Shown here: one piece after another, positions 29,212 to 39,043 of the stretch
How positions within the stretch are numbered: position 1 is the first letter of the stretch
How the letters are laid out: every line of letters begins with the position of its first letter
From: Saprospiraceae bacterium
GTDB lineage: Bacteria; Bacteroidota; Bacteroidia; Chitinophagales; Saprospiraceae
Direction of reading: 5' to 3'
Length of the DNA: 64,000 nt
NCBI GenBank assembly: GCA_016713025.1
Contig: JADJPZ010000004.1
Coordinates: forward strand, 992,001-1,056,000
Notes under the pieces: generated by a model
What the model was told of the DNA's origin: nothing
What the model saw: only the letters and a program-made list of their open reading frames with translations
The model's database searches: none
Made by a program: the position numbers and the translations under genes

Positions 29212-32200
29212 CTACCCTCCGCCTTCTTTTTTCTTCTTGAATGGGTTGAAGTCTTTTAGCTTCTCTTTTATCTTGTCTACTTCTTCTGTTGATTTTTTAT
29301 CAAGGATATCTTTTGCTTTTTGTTTCAAAGAGTCTGAAATGACTCCTTTTGTAAGTGTATCCAGTCTGTTGATGACCTGGTCTTTTGCCACGGTTTTAAT
29401 GGAATCAATCGCTTTATCGGCTGCTTTTTCGACCTGGGATTTTACTTTTTCCAGTTCTTCATTTGCCTTCTTGGTAATGGTGTCTCTTAGTTCAGTTTCT
29501 TTTTTCTTAATTTCTGATTTTACACTGTCGGTGACATTTTTTACTATGTCTTTAGCCTTTGATTCTACTGCATCTGTGTAGGTTGATCCTTGTGAATTTC
29601 TTGGTATTATCTTGAAATTAGGTTTTTTAAAAGGCCCTGTCATTAATACATCGAGAAATACTTCAGGTCCCTGTTGGATATTGATGCCAAGTTTACTGGC
29701 TTCTTTTTCAATATTGCTCAAACCGGCTTCTGCTACACTTAGTATTTTGTTTTTCTTTATGATTTCTCTTGGAATCACGAGATTTATTTTATAATCCATC
29801 TCCTTGCCAAATCCATGTTTGCCGGAAATCGTAAAATCTATACCTTTAATTTTAGTGTTATAAGGTTTTAATTCCATAAATCCCTTCACTATTTCAAACC
29901 AGTTTTTTGAATTGGAAAGATTGAGTTCAGAGAGTTCTTTTATTCCGGTTTTTTGAGCCAATTCAGCCATAGGATTGTTACCTTTTATAGCTCCGTTGAG
30001 TGTTTCAATCATCCCGGATGCATCAAGGGTACTCAAGTCCGGCATCATAGTACCACCTAATTTTCCACGCATGACGATGCTTGTATTAAAAAATCCATTG
30101 ATGTAAGCAGCAATCGGCGCTACTTTTTTGAACATGTCGATTTTGGATATTGCTTCGGCAAATGCAATTTTGCTCAAATCGAGTTTGACCGCAAAGTCTG
30201 GTTGGCTAAGATCAGTCGAATTATACAATCCTTCAAAAAACATTTTGCCACCCAATGCATTGGTTTCTACATTTTTAATGGCTACTTCTTTATTTTTTAC
30301 TTCCAGTAAGCCTTGAAAATCCTTCAGATGCAGATTGGTATACATAAGGTCCTTTATCTGAGTGCGCAATTGAATCCTGACTCTATCAGGAACAGGTATA
30401 GCCGATGTATTATCTGTTCCTCCGGATGGGGTATTTACTAAAAATTGATTGGCATCAAAATAGTCTGAGTACAATTCTAGTTCTCCATCCAAGATATTAT
30501 TGTTGAAAAGATAATCATATGCATTTATCACTTTCCCTTTTAGCCGAAGATCACTTTTTTGAATCTTGGCAGACAACTCGTTTATCTGAATTGCATTAGC
30601 AACCATAGCTCCATTGATATTGATGTTCTCTATGGTTTTATCATTAAACAAAACTTTCCCGGCCTTTATATTGAGATTCAAACCTGAATTTTGAATGATT
30701 CTATCATCAATGGTTACCGGTGCTGTGGTTGATTTGGATTCAGGTGCCTTATCAGGGTGCTGCATCCACTCATTTAAATCCAAAAAGCCTGAATTGATAC
30801 TGAAATCAGCATTTATTTTATTGTCTAAAGTAAGCAAAGACAATGGGTTGTGTATTTTTAACGAAACATCGGCATCACTTTTACCCATTTTTATACTTTG
30901 TGCACTTGCTTGTAATATTTCAGGTGATGCTGTCATTTTTCCAGTTCCTATGGTGACTACAGGCATACCGCCTGATTGATAAACGATGGAAGAAACCGAC
31001 CCTTCGCCAGAAAAACTGATTTTGTTATAATTTTTTGCTTTTATATCCTCCATCTTGGCTTTGAAATCCAGATTGCAATGGAGTTGGCCAGCAAGTTTTT
31101 CCAGATTTTCTATCGGGAAAGCATTTTTTATATTGGCCAGATTAAGTTTTGCTTTTAGATAACCTGTCACATTTTGGTCACTAGTCACTCTTGTCACCAA
31201 TAGTTTTCCTTCTATTGGATCATTACCTATGGTAAGTTTTATCATCGGTACAGCAAATGAAAAGTCACTCAGATTAGGCTTAGATGATTTTACATTTATA
31301 TTGGCCTGAATATTTTTTAACTCTTGGGGTAGATCCGGATATTTGGCAGATCCATCCTTTATCACGCATAGAATATCAAAAGCAGGAAATATACTTTTTT
31401 CACCATTATAAATGCCCTTGACAAATCCTGAAAGTGATGCATTGCCCGCGGCTTTTACATTGGCGAAATCTTTGGTGTAAGCACCCGGTATCAAAGAAAG
31501 AAAGGATTTAAATGATTCAGATGCTGTCTTAAATGTAATATCATTGTAAATTCCTTCATTTTTGATCTGGAAAAATCCATCAGCCTGAACATCAAAATCA
31601 TTGATTTTCAGGGTATTATTTAGTAATGTGTATTTATTTTCAGGAAAATTCAAATTTAGGCCAGCCTTAAGGTTTGCCTTCGCCCGGTTTAGGTATTCTG
31701 TTCCGTCAAATCTGACATACACTTTTTCAGAATTGGTTTCGGTAAACAAATCAAAAACATCTTGTGTAAAGTCTCCTTTGCCTTTATGATTGAAGTTTTC
31801 AAGAGCCATGAATAGGTTTAGAGTATTATCCTGATATGTAAGATTTCCTTCCTTTATTTCATAAGATCTTAATGACAGCTTGTACTGAGATGCTGTTTGA
31901 GGTTCTTTTTGTTTTTGAATCAGGTAATTTACTCTCAAGGAATCTAAAATGACAATATTGATTTCAGGTCTGTAAGCATATAGTTTTTTGATTTCAGGTG
32001 TTTTGTCTTTTCCAAATAGTAAAGAAAGATTTAAATCTAATGCAGTTTCGGGTGATGCATATAGCACTATGCCTTCAAATGTATCCTGTCCTACCACAGA
32101 TAAGCTGTCAATAGTGATTCTCAGCGAAGGGAATGAAGAAAATACTGAAATATCAGCATCTTTAAAATCTACTGTAGCATTGATATTTTTATTGGTTGCT

Positions 32201-32328
32201 TGTTTTAAATACTGAACGATTTTATCCTTATAAACAAATGGAATAAGAACGCCTGCAAGTATTATTCCTATCAAAAGAAAGAATAATATTCTCAGAAAGC
32301 TTTTAATTTTTGTATTCATTTTTGTCAT
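29212..32328 (-). CDS. AsmA-family inner-membrane/periplasmic protein
   Basis: 1038-aa protein with an N-terminal membrane anchor (FLRILFFLLIGIILAGVLIPFVY), then the AsmA-like start KNINATVDFKDADISVFSSFPSLRITIDSLSVVG. The long middle consists of beta-strand repeats typical of bridge-like lipid-transfer proteins. The C-terminus has MDYKINLVIP and FLDVLMTGPFKKPNFKI, then a Lys/Glu-rich helical tail with repeated KKE and VDKIK. AsmA proteins are implicated in phospholipid or lipid movement to the outer membrane; the exact role here is unknown. Confidence 0.85.
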   Translation of the reverse strand: MTKMNTKIKSFLRILFFLLIGIILAGVLIPFVYKDKIVQYLKQATNKNINATVDFKDADISVFSSFPSLRITIDSLSVVGQDTFEGIVLYASPETALDLNLSLLFGKDKTPEIKKLYAYRPEINIVILDSLRVNYLIQKQKEPQTASQYKLSLRSYEIKEGNLTYQDNTLNLFMALENFNHKGKGDFTQDVFDLFTETNSEKVYVRFDGTEYLNRAKANLKAGLNLNFPENKYTLLNNTLKINDFDVQADGFFQIKNEGIYNDITFKTASESFKSFLSLIPGAYTKDFANVKAAGNASLSGFVKGIYNGEKSIFPAFDILCVIKDGSAKYPDLPQELKNIQANINVKSSKPNLSDFSFAVPMIKLTIGNDPIEGKLLVTRVTSDQNVTGYLKAKLNLANIKNAFPIENLEKLAGQLHCNLDFKAKMEDIKAKNYNKISFSGEGSVSSIVYQSGGMPVVTIGTGKMTASPEILQASAQSIKMGKSDADVSLKIHNPLSLLTLDNKINADFSINSGFLDLNEWMQHPDKAPESKSTTAPVTIDDRIIQNSGLNLNIKAGKVLFNDKTIENININGAMVANAIQINELSAKIQKSDLRLKGKVINAYDYLFNNNILDGELELYSDYFDANQFLVNTPSGGTDNTSAIPVPDRVRIQLRTQIKDLMYTNLHLKDFQGLLEVKNKEVAIKNVETNALGGKMFFEGLYNSTDLSQPDFAVKLDLSKIAFAEAISKIDMFKKVAPIAAYINGFFNTSIVMRGKLGGTMMPDLSTLDASGMIETLNGAIKGNNPMAELAQKTGIKELSELNLSNSKNWFEIVKGFMELKPYNTKIKGIDFTISGKHGFGKEMDYKINLVIPREIIKKNKILSVAEAGLSNIEKEASKLGINIQQGPEVFLDVLMTGPFKKPNFKIIPRNSQGSTYTDAVESKAKDIVKNVTDSVKSEIKKKETELRDTITKKANEELEKVKSQVEKAADKAIDSIKTVAKDQVINRLDTLTKGVISDSLKQKAKDILDKKSTEEVDKIKEKLKDFNPFKKKKEGGG

Positions 32329-32481
32329 TGGATTTTAAGATTTTATCCTTGGTACTACCTTCCATTAAACTTGCATTAATAGAACATCGTATATTAAGAC
32401 GATCAAACAAGAGAAAATGTTTTATATTGGATATGGAAAGATGTATGAACAAAAAAAAATAAAAATAAAATAAAATAAAAC

Positions 32482-32518
32482 TTGACAATTACGACAAATG
32501 ACATTATATTTGTGTCAA
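32482..32518 (+). promoter_or_regulatory. Promoter and overlapping operator of the RES-Xre operon
   Basis: TTG at 32482-32484, a 20-base spacer and TATATTTG at 32505-32512 form a near-ideal Bacteroidota promoter, 17 bp before the antitoxin ATG. TTGACA (32482-32487) and TGTCAA (32513-32518) are an inverted repeat bracketing the promoter, a likely autoregulatory operator for the antitoxin. Confidence 0.65.
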
Positions 32519-32529
32519 AATATCATTTT

Positions 32530-32988
32530 ATGTCCTATAACAAAAATATCGATGAGTATTCATCCTATGCCAATGAGCCTGCTGTAGCTTACATCTCAAA
32601 GCCACAGTATACGTCTTCTGCTGATTTGATGGTGGTGCGCAATGCCAGGTCCGGGTTGAAGACAGGCTACTTTTATTTTTTGGGTGAAAAGATGGATTTG
32701 AGTATCTCAGATCTTGCTAAGATTCTCAATGTTTCTTTACGGACTCTTCAGAGATATCTTCCTGACCATCTCTTAGATACGGACGCTTCCGCAAAAGTGA
32801 TTCAGCTCAGTCTTTTGAATCAGCATGGTTTGGAGGTTTTCGGCACACAAGAAAGCTTTAATTCATGGTTGAAAGCACCCGTTATGGATTTAGACTATCA
32901 GACGCCACTATCTTTATTAGATACACCTTTTGGGTTTGAGCTTGTACATCATATTTTGGGGCGCATCGAGCATGGTGTTTTTGCGTGA
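32530..32988 (+). CDS. RES-Xre system antitoxin (Xre/MbcA/ParS-type)
   Basis: 152-aa antitoxin. ATG 32530 (MSYNKNIDEYS) fits the promoter; the longer frame from 32482 starts inside it. Residues ~55-90 are a helix-turn-helix (KMDLSISDLAKILNVSLRTLQRYL). The C-terminal half (GLEVFGTQESFNSWLKAPVMDLDYQTPLSLL) is the DUF2384 toxin-binding domain, ending in ILGRIEHGVFA. Such proteins block the RES toxin and repress their own promoter. The stop TGA overlaps the toxin ATG by one base (TGATG), the usual coupling in these operons. Confidence 0.92.
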   Translation: MSYNKNIDEYSSYANEPAVAYISKPQYTSSADLMVVRNARSGLKTGYFYFLGEKMDLSISDLAKILNVSLRTLQRYLPDHLLDTDASAKVIQLSLLNQHGLEVFGTQESFNSWLKAPVMDLDYQTPLSLLDTPFGFELVHHILGRIEHGVFA

Positions 32989-33443
32989 TGGAAGTTTACA
33001 GAATATGCCGGTCAAAATACTCCAATGATTTAAGTGGAGAAGGTGCCAAACTGTATGGTGGTCGGTGGAACAGACCAGGTATTGCCGCTTTGTATTCCAG
33101 TGAAAGTAGGGCGCTTGCTTTACTTGAATTAATAGTTCACTTCAACAGTGCTGATGCTTTGCGGCTGGATTATGAATTTCTGTCTTTAAGTATAGATGAA
33201 ACACAGATTGTTTCTTTATGTGAAGAAGTACAGGACTATGAAGCGGAAAATAAAATATTTCCTTATCGGGAGAGAACTGAAGTTCTGTTTTTTGAAAAAG
33301 AAGTCTTAGCAATAAAAGTACCCAGCGTGATCATACCTCAGGAGTGTAATATAATTATCAATCCTATGCACCAAGGGATGAAAAGTATCCGTATTCTGGC
33401 AAAAGTAAAAGTGATGATTGATAAAAGATTGAGACCCGTGTAG
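32988..33443 (+). CDS. RES-domain toxin (NAD-degrading family)
   Basis: 151-aa toxin translated from the ATG that overlaps the antitoxin stop. The RES signature residues are visible: the R of MEVYRIC, GGRWNRPG, then Y and S of ALYSSESRALALLELIVHF. Characterised RES toxins degrade NAD+ and arrest growth; that activity is inferred here. The 3' end contains the usual NPMHQGMKSIRI segment. Confidence 0.92.
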   Translation: MEVYRICRSKYSNDLSGEGAKLYGGRWNRPGIAALYSSESRALALLELIVHFNSADALRLDYEFLSLSIDETQIVSLCEEVQDYEAENKIFPYRERTEVLFFEKEVLAIKVPSVIIPQECNIIINPMHQGMKSIRILAKVKVMIDKRLRPV

Positions 33444-33516
33444 GAAAATGGCATGATTTTGTCTGTGATATAAAGGCATTATCACACAATTTCTTTTTTT
33501 TAAATAATACAGATCT

Positions 33517-34218
33517 ATGGCAACACCTCATATAGAAGCAAAAGATGGCGAAATAGCAGAATCCATCCTCCTTCCCGGAGATCCTTTAAGAGCAAAGTTC
33601 ATTGCAGATAATTTTTTAACTGATGTATTTCAATTTAACAGAGTAAGAAATATGCTTGGCTTTACAGGAAACTACAAAGGGAAAAGGGTTTCTGTAATGG
33701 GCTCAGGTATGGGCATGCCATCGATAGGTATATATTCTTATGAATTGATCAAATTTTATGGTGTTAAGAAATTGATCAGGGTTGGTTCAGCAGGCTCAGT
33801 ACAGGAAGATATCAAAATTAAAGACCTTGTCATCGCTCAGGCAGCTTCTACAAATTCTAACTTTAGTAAACAATTCAAACTAAGAGGAGAGATTTCTGCG
33901 ATATCAGATTATGGACTATTGTCCAAGGCTGTCAATCGTGCTGAAGAATTACAATTGCGTCATCACGTAGGCAATATTATGAGTTCAGACACCTTTTATG
34001 ATTTTGAAAAAGGTAGTTGGAAAAAATGGGCAAAAATGGGAGTTGCCTGTCTTGAAATGGAAGCTTACGCCCTTTTTCTTACTGCTACACTTCTGAATGC
34101 CAAAGCTTTGACTATCTGTACCATTTCGGACTCTCTTGTCACCGGTGAAAGTATGGATCATGTGGACAGAGAAACTGCATTAGGGGATATGATTAGGCTG
34201 ACTCTTGATATCATTTAA
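33517..34218 (+). CDS. deoD: Purine-nucleoside phosphorylase (DeoD type)
   Basis: Hexameric PNP cleaving purine (deoxy)ribonucleosides with phosphate for salvage. 233 aa: MATPHIEAKDGEIAESILLPGDPLRAKF (phosphate-site Gly/Arg), GSGMGMPSIGIYSYELI, IRVGSAGS, CLEMEAYALF (ribose/base site MEA) and TICTISDSLVTGE with the catalytic Asp. Complete and typical. It follows the toxin gene by 73 bp, with no evident functional link. Confidence 0.95.
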   Translation: MATPHIEAKDGEIAESILLPGDPLRAKFIADNFLTDVFQFNRVRNMLGFTGNYKGKRVSVMGSGMGMPSIGIYSYELIKFYGVKKLIRVGSAGSVQEDIKIKDLVIAQAASTNSNFSKQFKLRGEISAISDYGLLSKAVNRAEELQLRHHVGNIMSSDTFYDFEKGSWKKWAKMGVACLEMEAYALFLTATLLNAKALTICTISDSLVTGESMDHVDRETALGDMIRLTLDII

Positions 34219-34389
34219 AGGTTTTAATACTGAGTCTCAACGAATGACTTATGTGAAACCAAACTTAACTTTGTAAAATATCTTAGCTCAAAATTTGATG
34301 CAAATCAAAATTATCTCCAAACTTTTATTTCTCACACTTCAGATTGAAATTTTAAAGATACGCTGAAAAACAATTATAATATATTTTGT

Positions 34390-34397
34390 TATATTTG
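34390..34397 (+). promoter_or_regulatory. -7 element TATATTTG for the PorE-like gene
   Basis: Exact TAnnTTTG, 19 bp before the ATG at 34417. The -33 position has no TTG, so the promoter may need an activator or is weak. Confidence 0.45.
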
Positions 34398-34416
34398 TAT
34401 CACCTTAATTGTCTAT

Positions 34417-36417
34417 ATGAAGTTTATTCATATTCATATTTTTTATGTATTTCTAGTCATTACAGTGATTTCGTGTTCTGTTTCCAAAGGAATAAAGGAC
34501 GGAGAGACGGCATTTGAAAGAAAGCAATATGCAGTTGCTGTTGGGCTTCTGGAAGAAGAATATGGGCAATCCAACACAATATCATTTAAAGGGCGTAAAG
34601 CTTTTTTACTAGGACAATCTTACCTTAAACTACATAATTACAATGAAAGTGCCAAATGGTTGGATCTGGCTGTGAAAAATGAATATGGAGCAGAAGCTAT
34701 AGCTGCATTTGCGCATATATCAAAAGTACTTGAAAACTATGACATCGCTATTTCTAATTATGAAAAATTGCGAGGAATGACAGGTAGAAAACAAGAATTT
34801 GACCGTGAAATCCTCGTATGTAAACAAGCTTTAATTTCCAGACAAAAACCTGTTGAATACACGGTAGAGAAGATTTTTGAAAATTCAGCTGTCTCAGACT
34901 ATAGTCCTGCACTCTTTGAAAATGAATATTTAGTTTTCACTTCTGAGAGACAGGATGCCACAGGGAAAGGAGTCTACAATTGGACAGGTGAAAAATTCAG
35001 TGACATATTCATTACTATAAAAAGTGGTTCGGAGGTCAGAAGATTTGATTCTGCTATCAATACTGAGCACAATGAAGGTACTCCTTGGTTTTCAAAAGAT
35101 ATGAACACTTTATATTTTACACGGTGTTTCAGTACCGGAAATACTGATTCGAAGTGCAAAATTATGTATACAATCAGGACAAATGATGTTTGGAATGAAG
35201 CTGTATCCTTACCTTTTGTCAAAGATGAAGCAAATTACAGTCAACCTACATTAATTGAAAATGATAGTGTACTTGTATTTGCTTCAGACTTTGAACAACC
35301 AGGCGGAACGACCGATTTGTTTTATGCTGAACTTCTTGAAGATGGATCATGGACAGACCCTGAAAAGTTTCCTGCGTCCATTAATACTCAAGGAAATGAA
35401 AAATTTCCAACAGGAGACGGCGATACATTGTATTTTTCTTCAGATTACCTTCCGGGTTTGGGTGGATATGATATTTTTAAAACTTACTTAAAAGATGATT
35501 TTTCTTGGGCTACACCTGTCAATATTGGTTACGGCATCAATTCAGGTGGTGATGAGTTTTCATTTGTTGTTGACTATAAAGCAAGGCCAAAGGCCGGGGT
35601 GACGCAGCAAGGATTTTTTACAAGTTCAAAACCAGGAACCGGAAAAGACGACATTTACAGATTTAACAAAATGATACCGATACCTGAAGTACCGAAAGAC
35701 GTAGTGATACATCCGGATTCATCTGCAAAAGTCATAAAGAGCCTGTTCCTGACTGTCAAAGTATTTATCAATGAATATACAATTCCTGACGATCCCAATT
35801 CCCCAATAGCATCAAAAAAGCCACTGAATGCAGCATTTGTAAGAGTTTCAAATCAAAATAATCAAAAAATATCTGAGGGCTACACCAATGATAATGGTTT
35901 GTTCTATTGTGCTGTACCTGAAGATGCAGATATAAAAATTACAGGTATGAAATTGGAGTATCTCAGCAACGCAAGTACTGTTTCTACAAAAAATTTGATC
36001 TGGAAAGAGAAAGAAACTTCAAAAACCATCAATACTGAATTGATTCTGGATAAAATATATTTAAACAAGGAAATAAACCTCAGCAATATCTATTATGATT
36101 ATGACAAATGGGATCTAAAGCCTGAGGCAATACCAACTTTAAATAAGTTAGTCACTGTACTGAGAGAAAACCCAAGAATAAAAATCCAATTGTCGAGTCA
36201 TACTGATTGTCGGGGCGCTGAGGACTATAATATAGTACTATCCCAAAAGAGAGCACAATCAGTAGTAGACTATCTCATTGCTAATGCAATTGATCCTTTG
36301 AGACTTATGGCTTTGGGATATGGAGAAACTTTGCTTATCGATACTTGTGTTTGCGAACAATGTACAGAAGATCAGCATCAATCCAATCGGCGTACCACAT
36401 TCAAAATCATCAATTAA
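34417..36417 (+). CDS. PorE-like OmpA-family lipoprotein (TPR, WD40-like propeller, OmpA domain)
   Basis: 666-aa outer-membrane lipoprotein. The signal sequence ends in VISCS (lipobox Cys about residue 20). A TPR-like region follows (AFLLGQSYLKLHNYNESAKWLDLA), then PD40/WD40-like blades (YSPALFENEYLVFTSER, GTPWFSKDMNTLYFTRC, YFSSDYLPGLGGYDIF), a carboxypeptidase-regulatory-like fold (NDNGLFYCAVPEDADIKITG) and an OmpA peptidoglycan-binding domain (IYYDYDKWDLKPEA...SHTDCRGAEDYN...LSQKRAQSVVDYL). This is the order found in PorE of the type IX secretion system, so it may anchor T9SS to peptidoglycan; similar paralogues with other roles exist. Confidence 0.82.
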   Translation: MKFIHIHIFYVFLVITVISCSVSKGIKDGETAFERKQYAVAVGLLEEEYGQSNTISFKGRKAFLLGQSYLKLHNYNESAKWLDLAVKNEYGAEAIAAFAHISKVLENYDIAISNYEKLRGMTGRKQEFDREILVCKQALISRQKPVEYTVEKIFENSAVSDYSPALFENEYLVFTSERQDATGKGVYNWTGEKFSDIFITIKSGSEVRRFDSAINTEHNEGTPWFSKDMNTLYFTRCFSTGNTDSKCKIMYTIRTNDVWNEAVSLPFVKDEANYSQPTLIENDSVLVFASDFEQPGGTTDLFYAELLEDGSWTDPEKFPASINTQGNEKFPTGDGDTLYFSSDYLPGLGGYDIFKTYLKDDFSWATPVNIGYGINSGGDEFSFVVDYKARPKAGVTQQGFFTSSKPGTGKDDIYRFNKMIPIPEVPKDVVIHPDSSAKVIKSLFLTVKVFINEYTIPDDPNSPIASKKPLNAAFVRVSNQNNQKISEGYTNDNGLFYCAVPEDADIKITGMKLEYLSNASTVSTKNLIWKEKETSKTINTELILDKIYLNKEINLSNIYYDYDKWDLKPEAIPTLNKLVTVLRENPRIKIQLSSHTDCRGAEDYNIVLSQKRAQSVVDYLIANAIDPLRLMALGYGETLLIDTCVCEQCTEDQHQSNRRTTFKIIN

Positions 36418-36457
36418 TGGTGATATGCTTTGACAATATGCTGTGATCAAATGATTA

Positions 36458-38163
36458 CTATACAATATTATTGAGTTCCATTTTGATTTCGTTTTGTACG
36501 TTATTGACCTTTTTATTGTAACACCTTCTTTGTCAAGCATTTGATCAAATTCATAAAAGTTGGACTCAATTTTATGTCGGATACGCTGTGTGTAATCAGA
36601 TAATTTTTCAGACACTTCCTGACTCATTTTTGTTCTGCCTTTCACTATTTCTTCTTCAAACTTGTGGATGACTTTACTTCTATTCAAACCTAAAGTAACA
36701 CCAGCAAACAGTACCCCAACAGCAGTTAAAACACCCCCTGTGATATCAAACACAGCACCTTGAGCCACAGCAGCTAAAATTACACCTACGATGGCTACTC
36801 CACCACCTGCAGCCAGATTTGGTGTCATTTTTGAAGATTCTGAAACCATGCTGTCATCGTAGAAGTTTTCTGCATTATTCATAAACTGGCTGAAACTCTG
36901 TTGAAGGTCTTTGAGTACATTAATTCGTCTCTCTGCAATATCTGCAAATATTTCATCATTATTTTTGAGAATGGTTTCAGAGTACCGTAACTTATTATCT
37001 ACCAGCTTGCCCATGATCTGAATGTTTTCAGCTACATCTATGATGCCATTTTGCAGTTTGTCTCTCAAGGAAGTATTTAATCGGAGTTCAAAGTCTTTTG
37101 CCTGTGTGTTCAGCCACTCTTTCAGACTTGATTCCTTACCAAAAATGGACGAAAACGATCGCTTTACCACACTCATAAAAGACAATCCATCTTCCAGATC
37201 ACTTAGCTTCTGTCTTGTGATATTGTCATAGCTATCCAAAAGATTTTCGGCCAGCACCTGGATTTGTTTTGATGTTTTGAGGTGTTGTGTATCAATGAGT
37301 TCTCTGATTTCATCTCTGAATTTTACGTCTACTTCATATTGGTTGATCCTGTTTTTCATGCTGTCGTCCAACTTATTCGAAATAGTAAGTAGTGTAGCTA
37401 CATTATTTTGAAATTTTAATTCAGGTGCCTTTCCACCAGTGATATTATCGCTTATAAAGTTGCGAACTTCTTTGAAGCCCGAAATATCATGAAAGTCAGC
37501 TTGCTCAAGTTTGGCAGATACCGCAAAAACTCTGGGATCTGCAATTCCCTTTTTTCTGGCATGTTCTACAACTCCTTCATAGTTTATTTTCAAGTCATTT
37601 TCCGGCAATAAGTCTTTTTGCTGCAAAACAAAGATGATTTTGCGGTGCCACTCTGCATTGATATAGTCGAAAAACTCCCATGAAGATTGTCTGTACGGAT
37701 TTTTTGCTTCAAATACAAATACAATCAAATCTGAATATGGGATAAACCTTTCAGTGATTTCCTGATGGTGTTCAACAATTGTATTGGTACCAGGTGTATC
37801 CACTATGGCTATTTCCTTTAAGATCTCGATAGGTTGATGTATCTTTTTTAGGTACGGGTTGATGGTTTCGATATACTCAGCATCACCATAAATAATTTGC
37901 TGAATGGTATCAGTCATGGGCATAGGAGCAACTTTACATATTTCCTTATCAGTATCAAGCAAGGCATTGATAAAGCTGCTTTTTCCGGCTTTCACTTCGC
38001 CCACTATGACAAAGGTAAAAGGAGCTTCAAGTTGATTGCGCAATTCATGTAGCGTTACTTCCAGTTTTTCGTGTCCTACTTCCATAGTGACATCTATGAG
38101 CTTGTCAGTAATGATAGCCAACTTCACCAATTTATCCCTCAATCCGGACGAATGCGTTATCAT
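36458..38163 (-). CDS. Dynamin-family GTPase (frameshift near 3' end)
   Basis: Large membrane-acting GTPase. The G domain shows GEVKAGKSSFINALL (P-loop), a DTPGTNT G3 motif and VLQQKDLLP (N/TKxD-like G4). A helical stalk follows, then a hydrophobic paddle (GGVAIVGVILAAVAQGAVFDITGGVL) likely to insert in membrane. The as-sequenced frame runs on to 36259, into the opposite-strand PorE-like gene. One extra A in the A-run near 36510 (after KEGVTI) gives KKVNNVQNEIKMELNNIV and a stop at 36458, leaving 40 bp to the convergent neighbour; I take this as the true end. The first four bases overlap WbqC. Confidence 0.85.
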
Positions 38164-38765
38164 GGGTTTAAAATTTTGCTTATTTTCATTGATTTAAGTA
38201 TTCCATGAGCTTCAGGTCCTGTACAGAAAATAAGGTCCAGTATACTCATATTGGGTGTAAAGTTATGTTTTTCTTCCCAAACCTGAGGATATTTAATATA
38301 CCTGACTTCATCGGATGGGATTTGATGTAAGTTATTTATGTAAGAATCAGAAAAAGTTATCGTTGTCGTAAGTCCCAGTGTAGAAAACATCCTCAACATA
38401 ATATCCGTATTCAAATCAAATAAATAAGTATATTTTTTACAGAAAACCTTCTCAATATCAGGATAGTAAAATTCATAGTATGGGCTATTTCCATATGCAG
38501 ATTTTAAAGTAAGCAGATGATTTTTAATCCAGTTTTCGTTGTAAGATATTTTAACATTTGTAATCAGTTGCTGTGCATTTTTCCCTTTTTGTAATGGAAT
38601 ACTGAGCGTTTGAATTCCATTGGATGTGAGAATTTGGTATCTGTTTCGCCATGACTTTTTTTGATAATTTTCAAATTTATCTATTATTAATTCATCAAAT
38701 GCTGTATAGATGCAATAAAGCGATGTAGGCCCAAACAAATGAGTATGGTGGTGTATCTTATTCAT
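38160..38765 (-). CDS. WbqC-family protein
   Basis: 201-aa protein of the WbqC-like family, whose members are encoded in polysaccharide loci and elsewhere; the biochemical role is not firmly known. Features: FGPTSLYCIYTAFDELIIDKFENYQKKSW, RNRYQILTSNGIQTLSIPL, then VKISYNENWIKNHLLTLKSAYGNSPYYEFY. Its stop overlaps the dynamin start by four bases (ATGA), so the two are translationally coupled. Confidence 0.85.
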   Translation of the reverse strand: MNKIHHHTHLFGPTSLYCIYTAFDELIIDKFENYQKKSWRNRYQILTSNGIQTLSIPLQKGKNAQQLITNVKISYNENWIKNHLLTLKSAYGNSPYYEFYYPDIEKVFCKKYTYLFDLNTDIMLRMFSTLGLTTTITFSDSYINNLHQIPSDEVRYIKYPQVWEEKHNFTPNMSILDLIFCTGPEAHGILKSMKISKILNP

Positions 38766-39043
38766 AACGCAAAAGTACCATTTTACTCCGGATGTGAAAT
38801 TGTAATTATTTTAGAATAAAATTATTACTTCATAGATATTTTCCAGATATTTTATATTTTTGGATTTTGATGTAATAAAGGCAATATCCTTAAGTATGAA
38901 TTCAACATGTGACATCCATATTCTAAAAAGAACGACTAAGACCTGTTTGAGGTTATTTGGGGGCTTTCAAGGTTGAATTTATTAATATTGTACTCCAACC
39001 AATCAAGAGACAGGCTGATTCAAAACGTTAAAATTTTTAGAAA

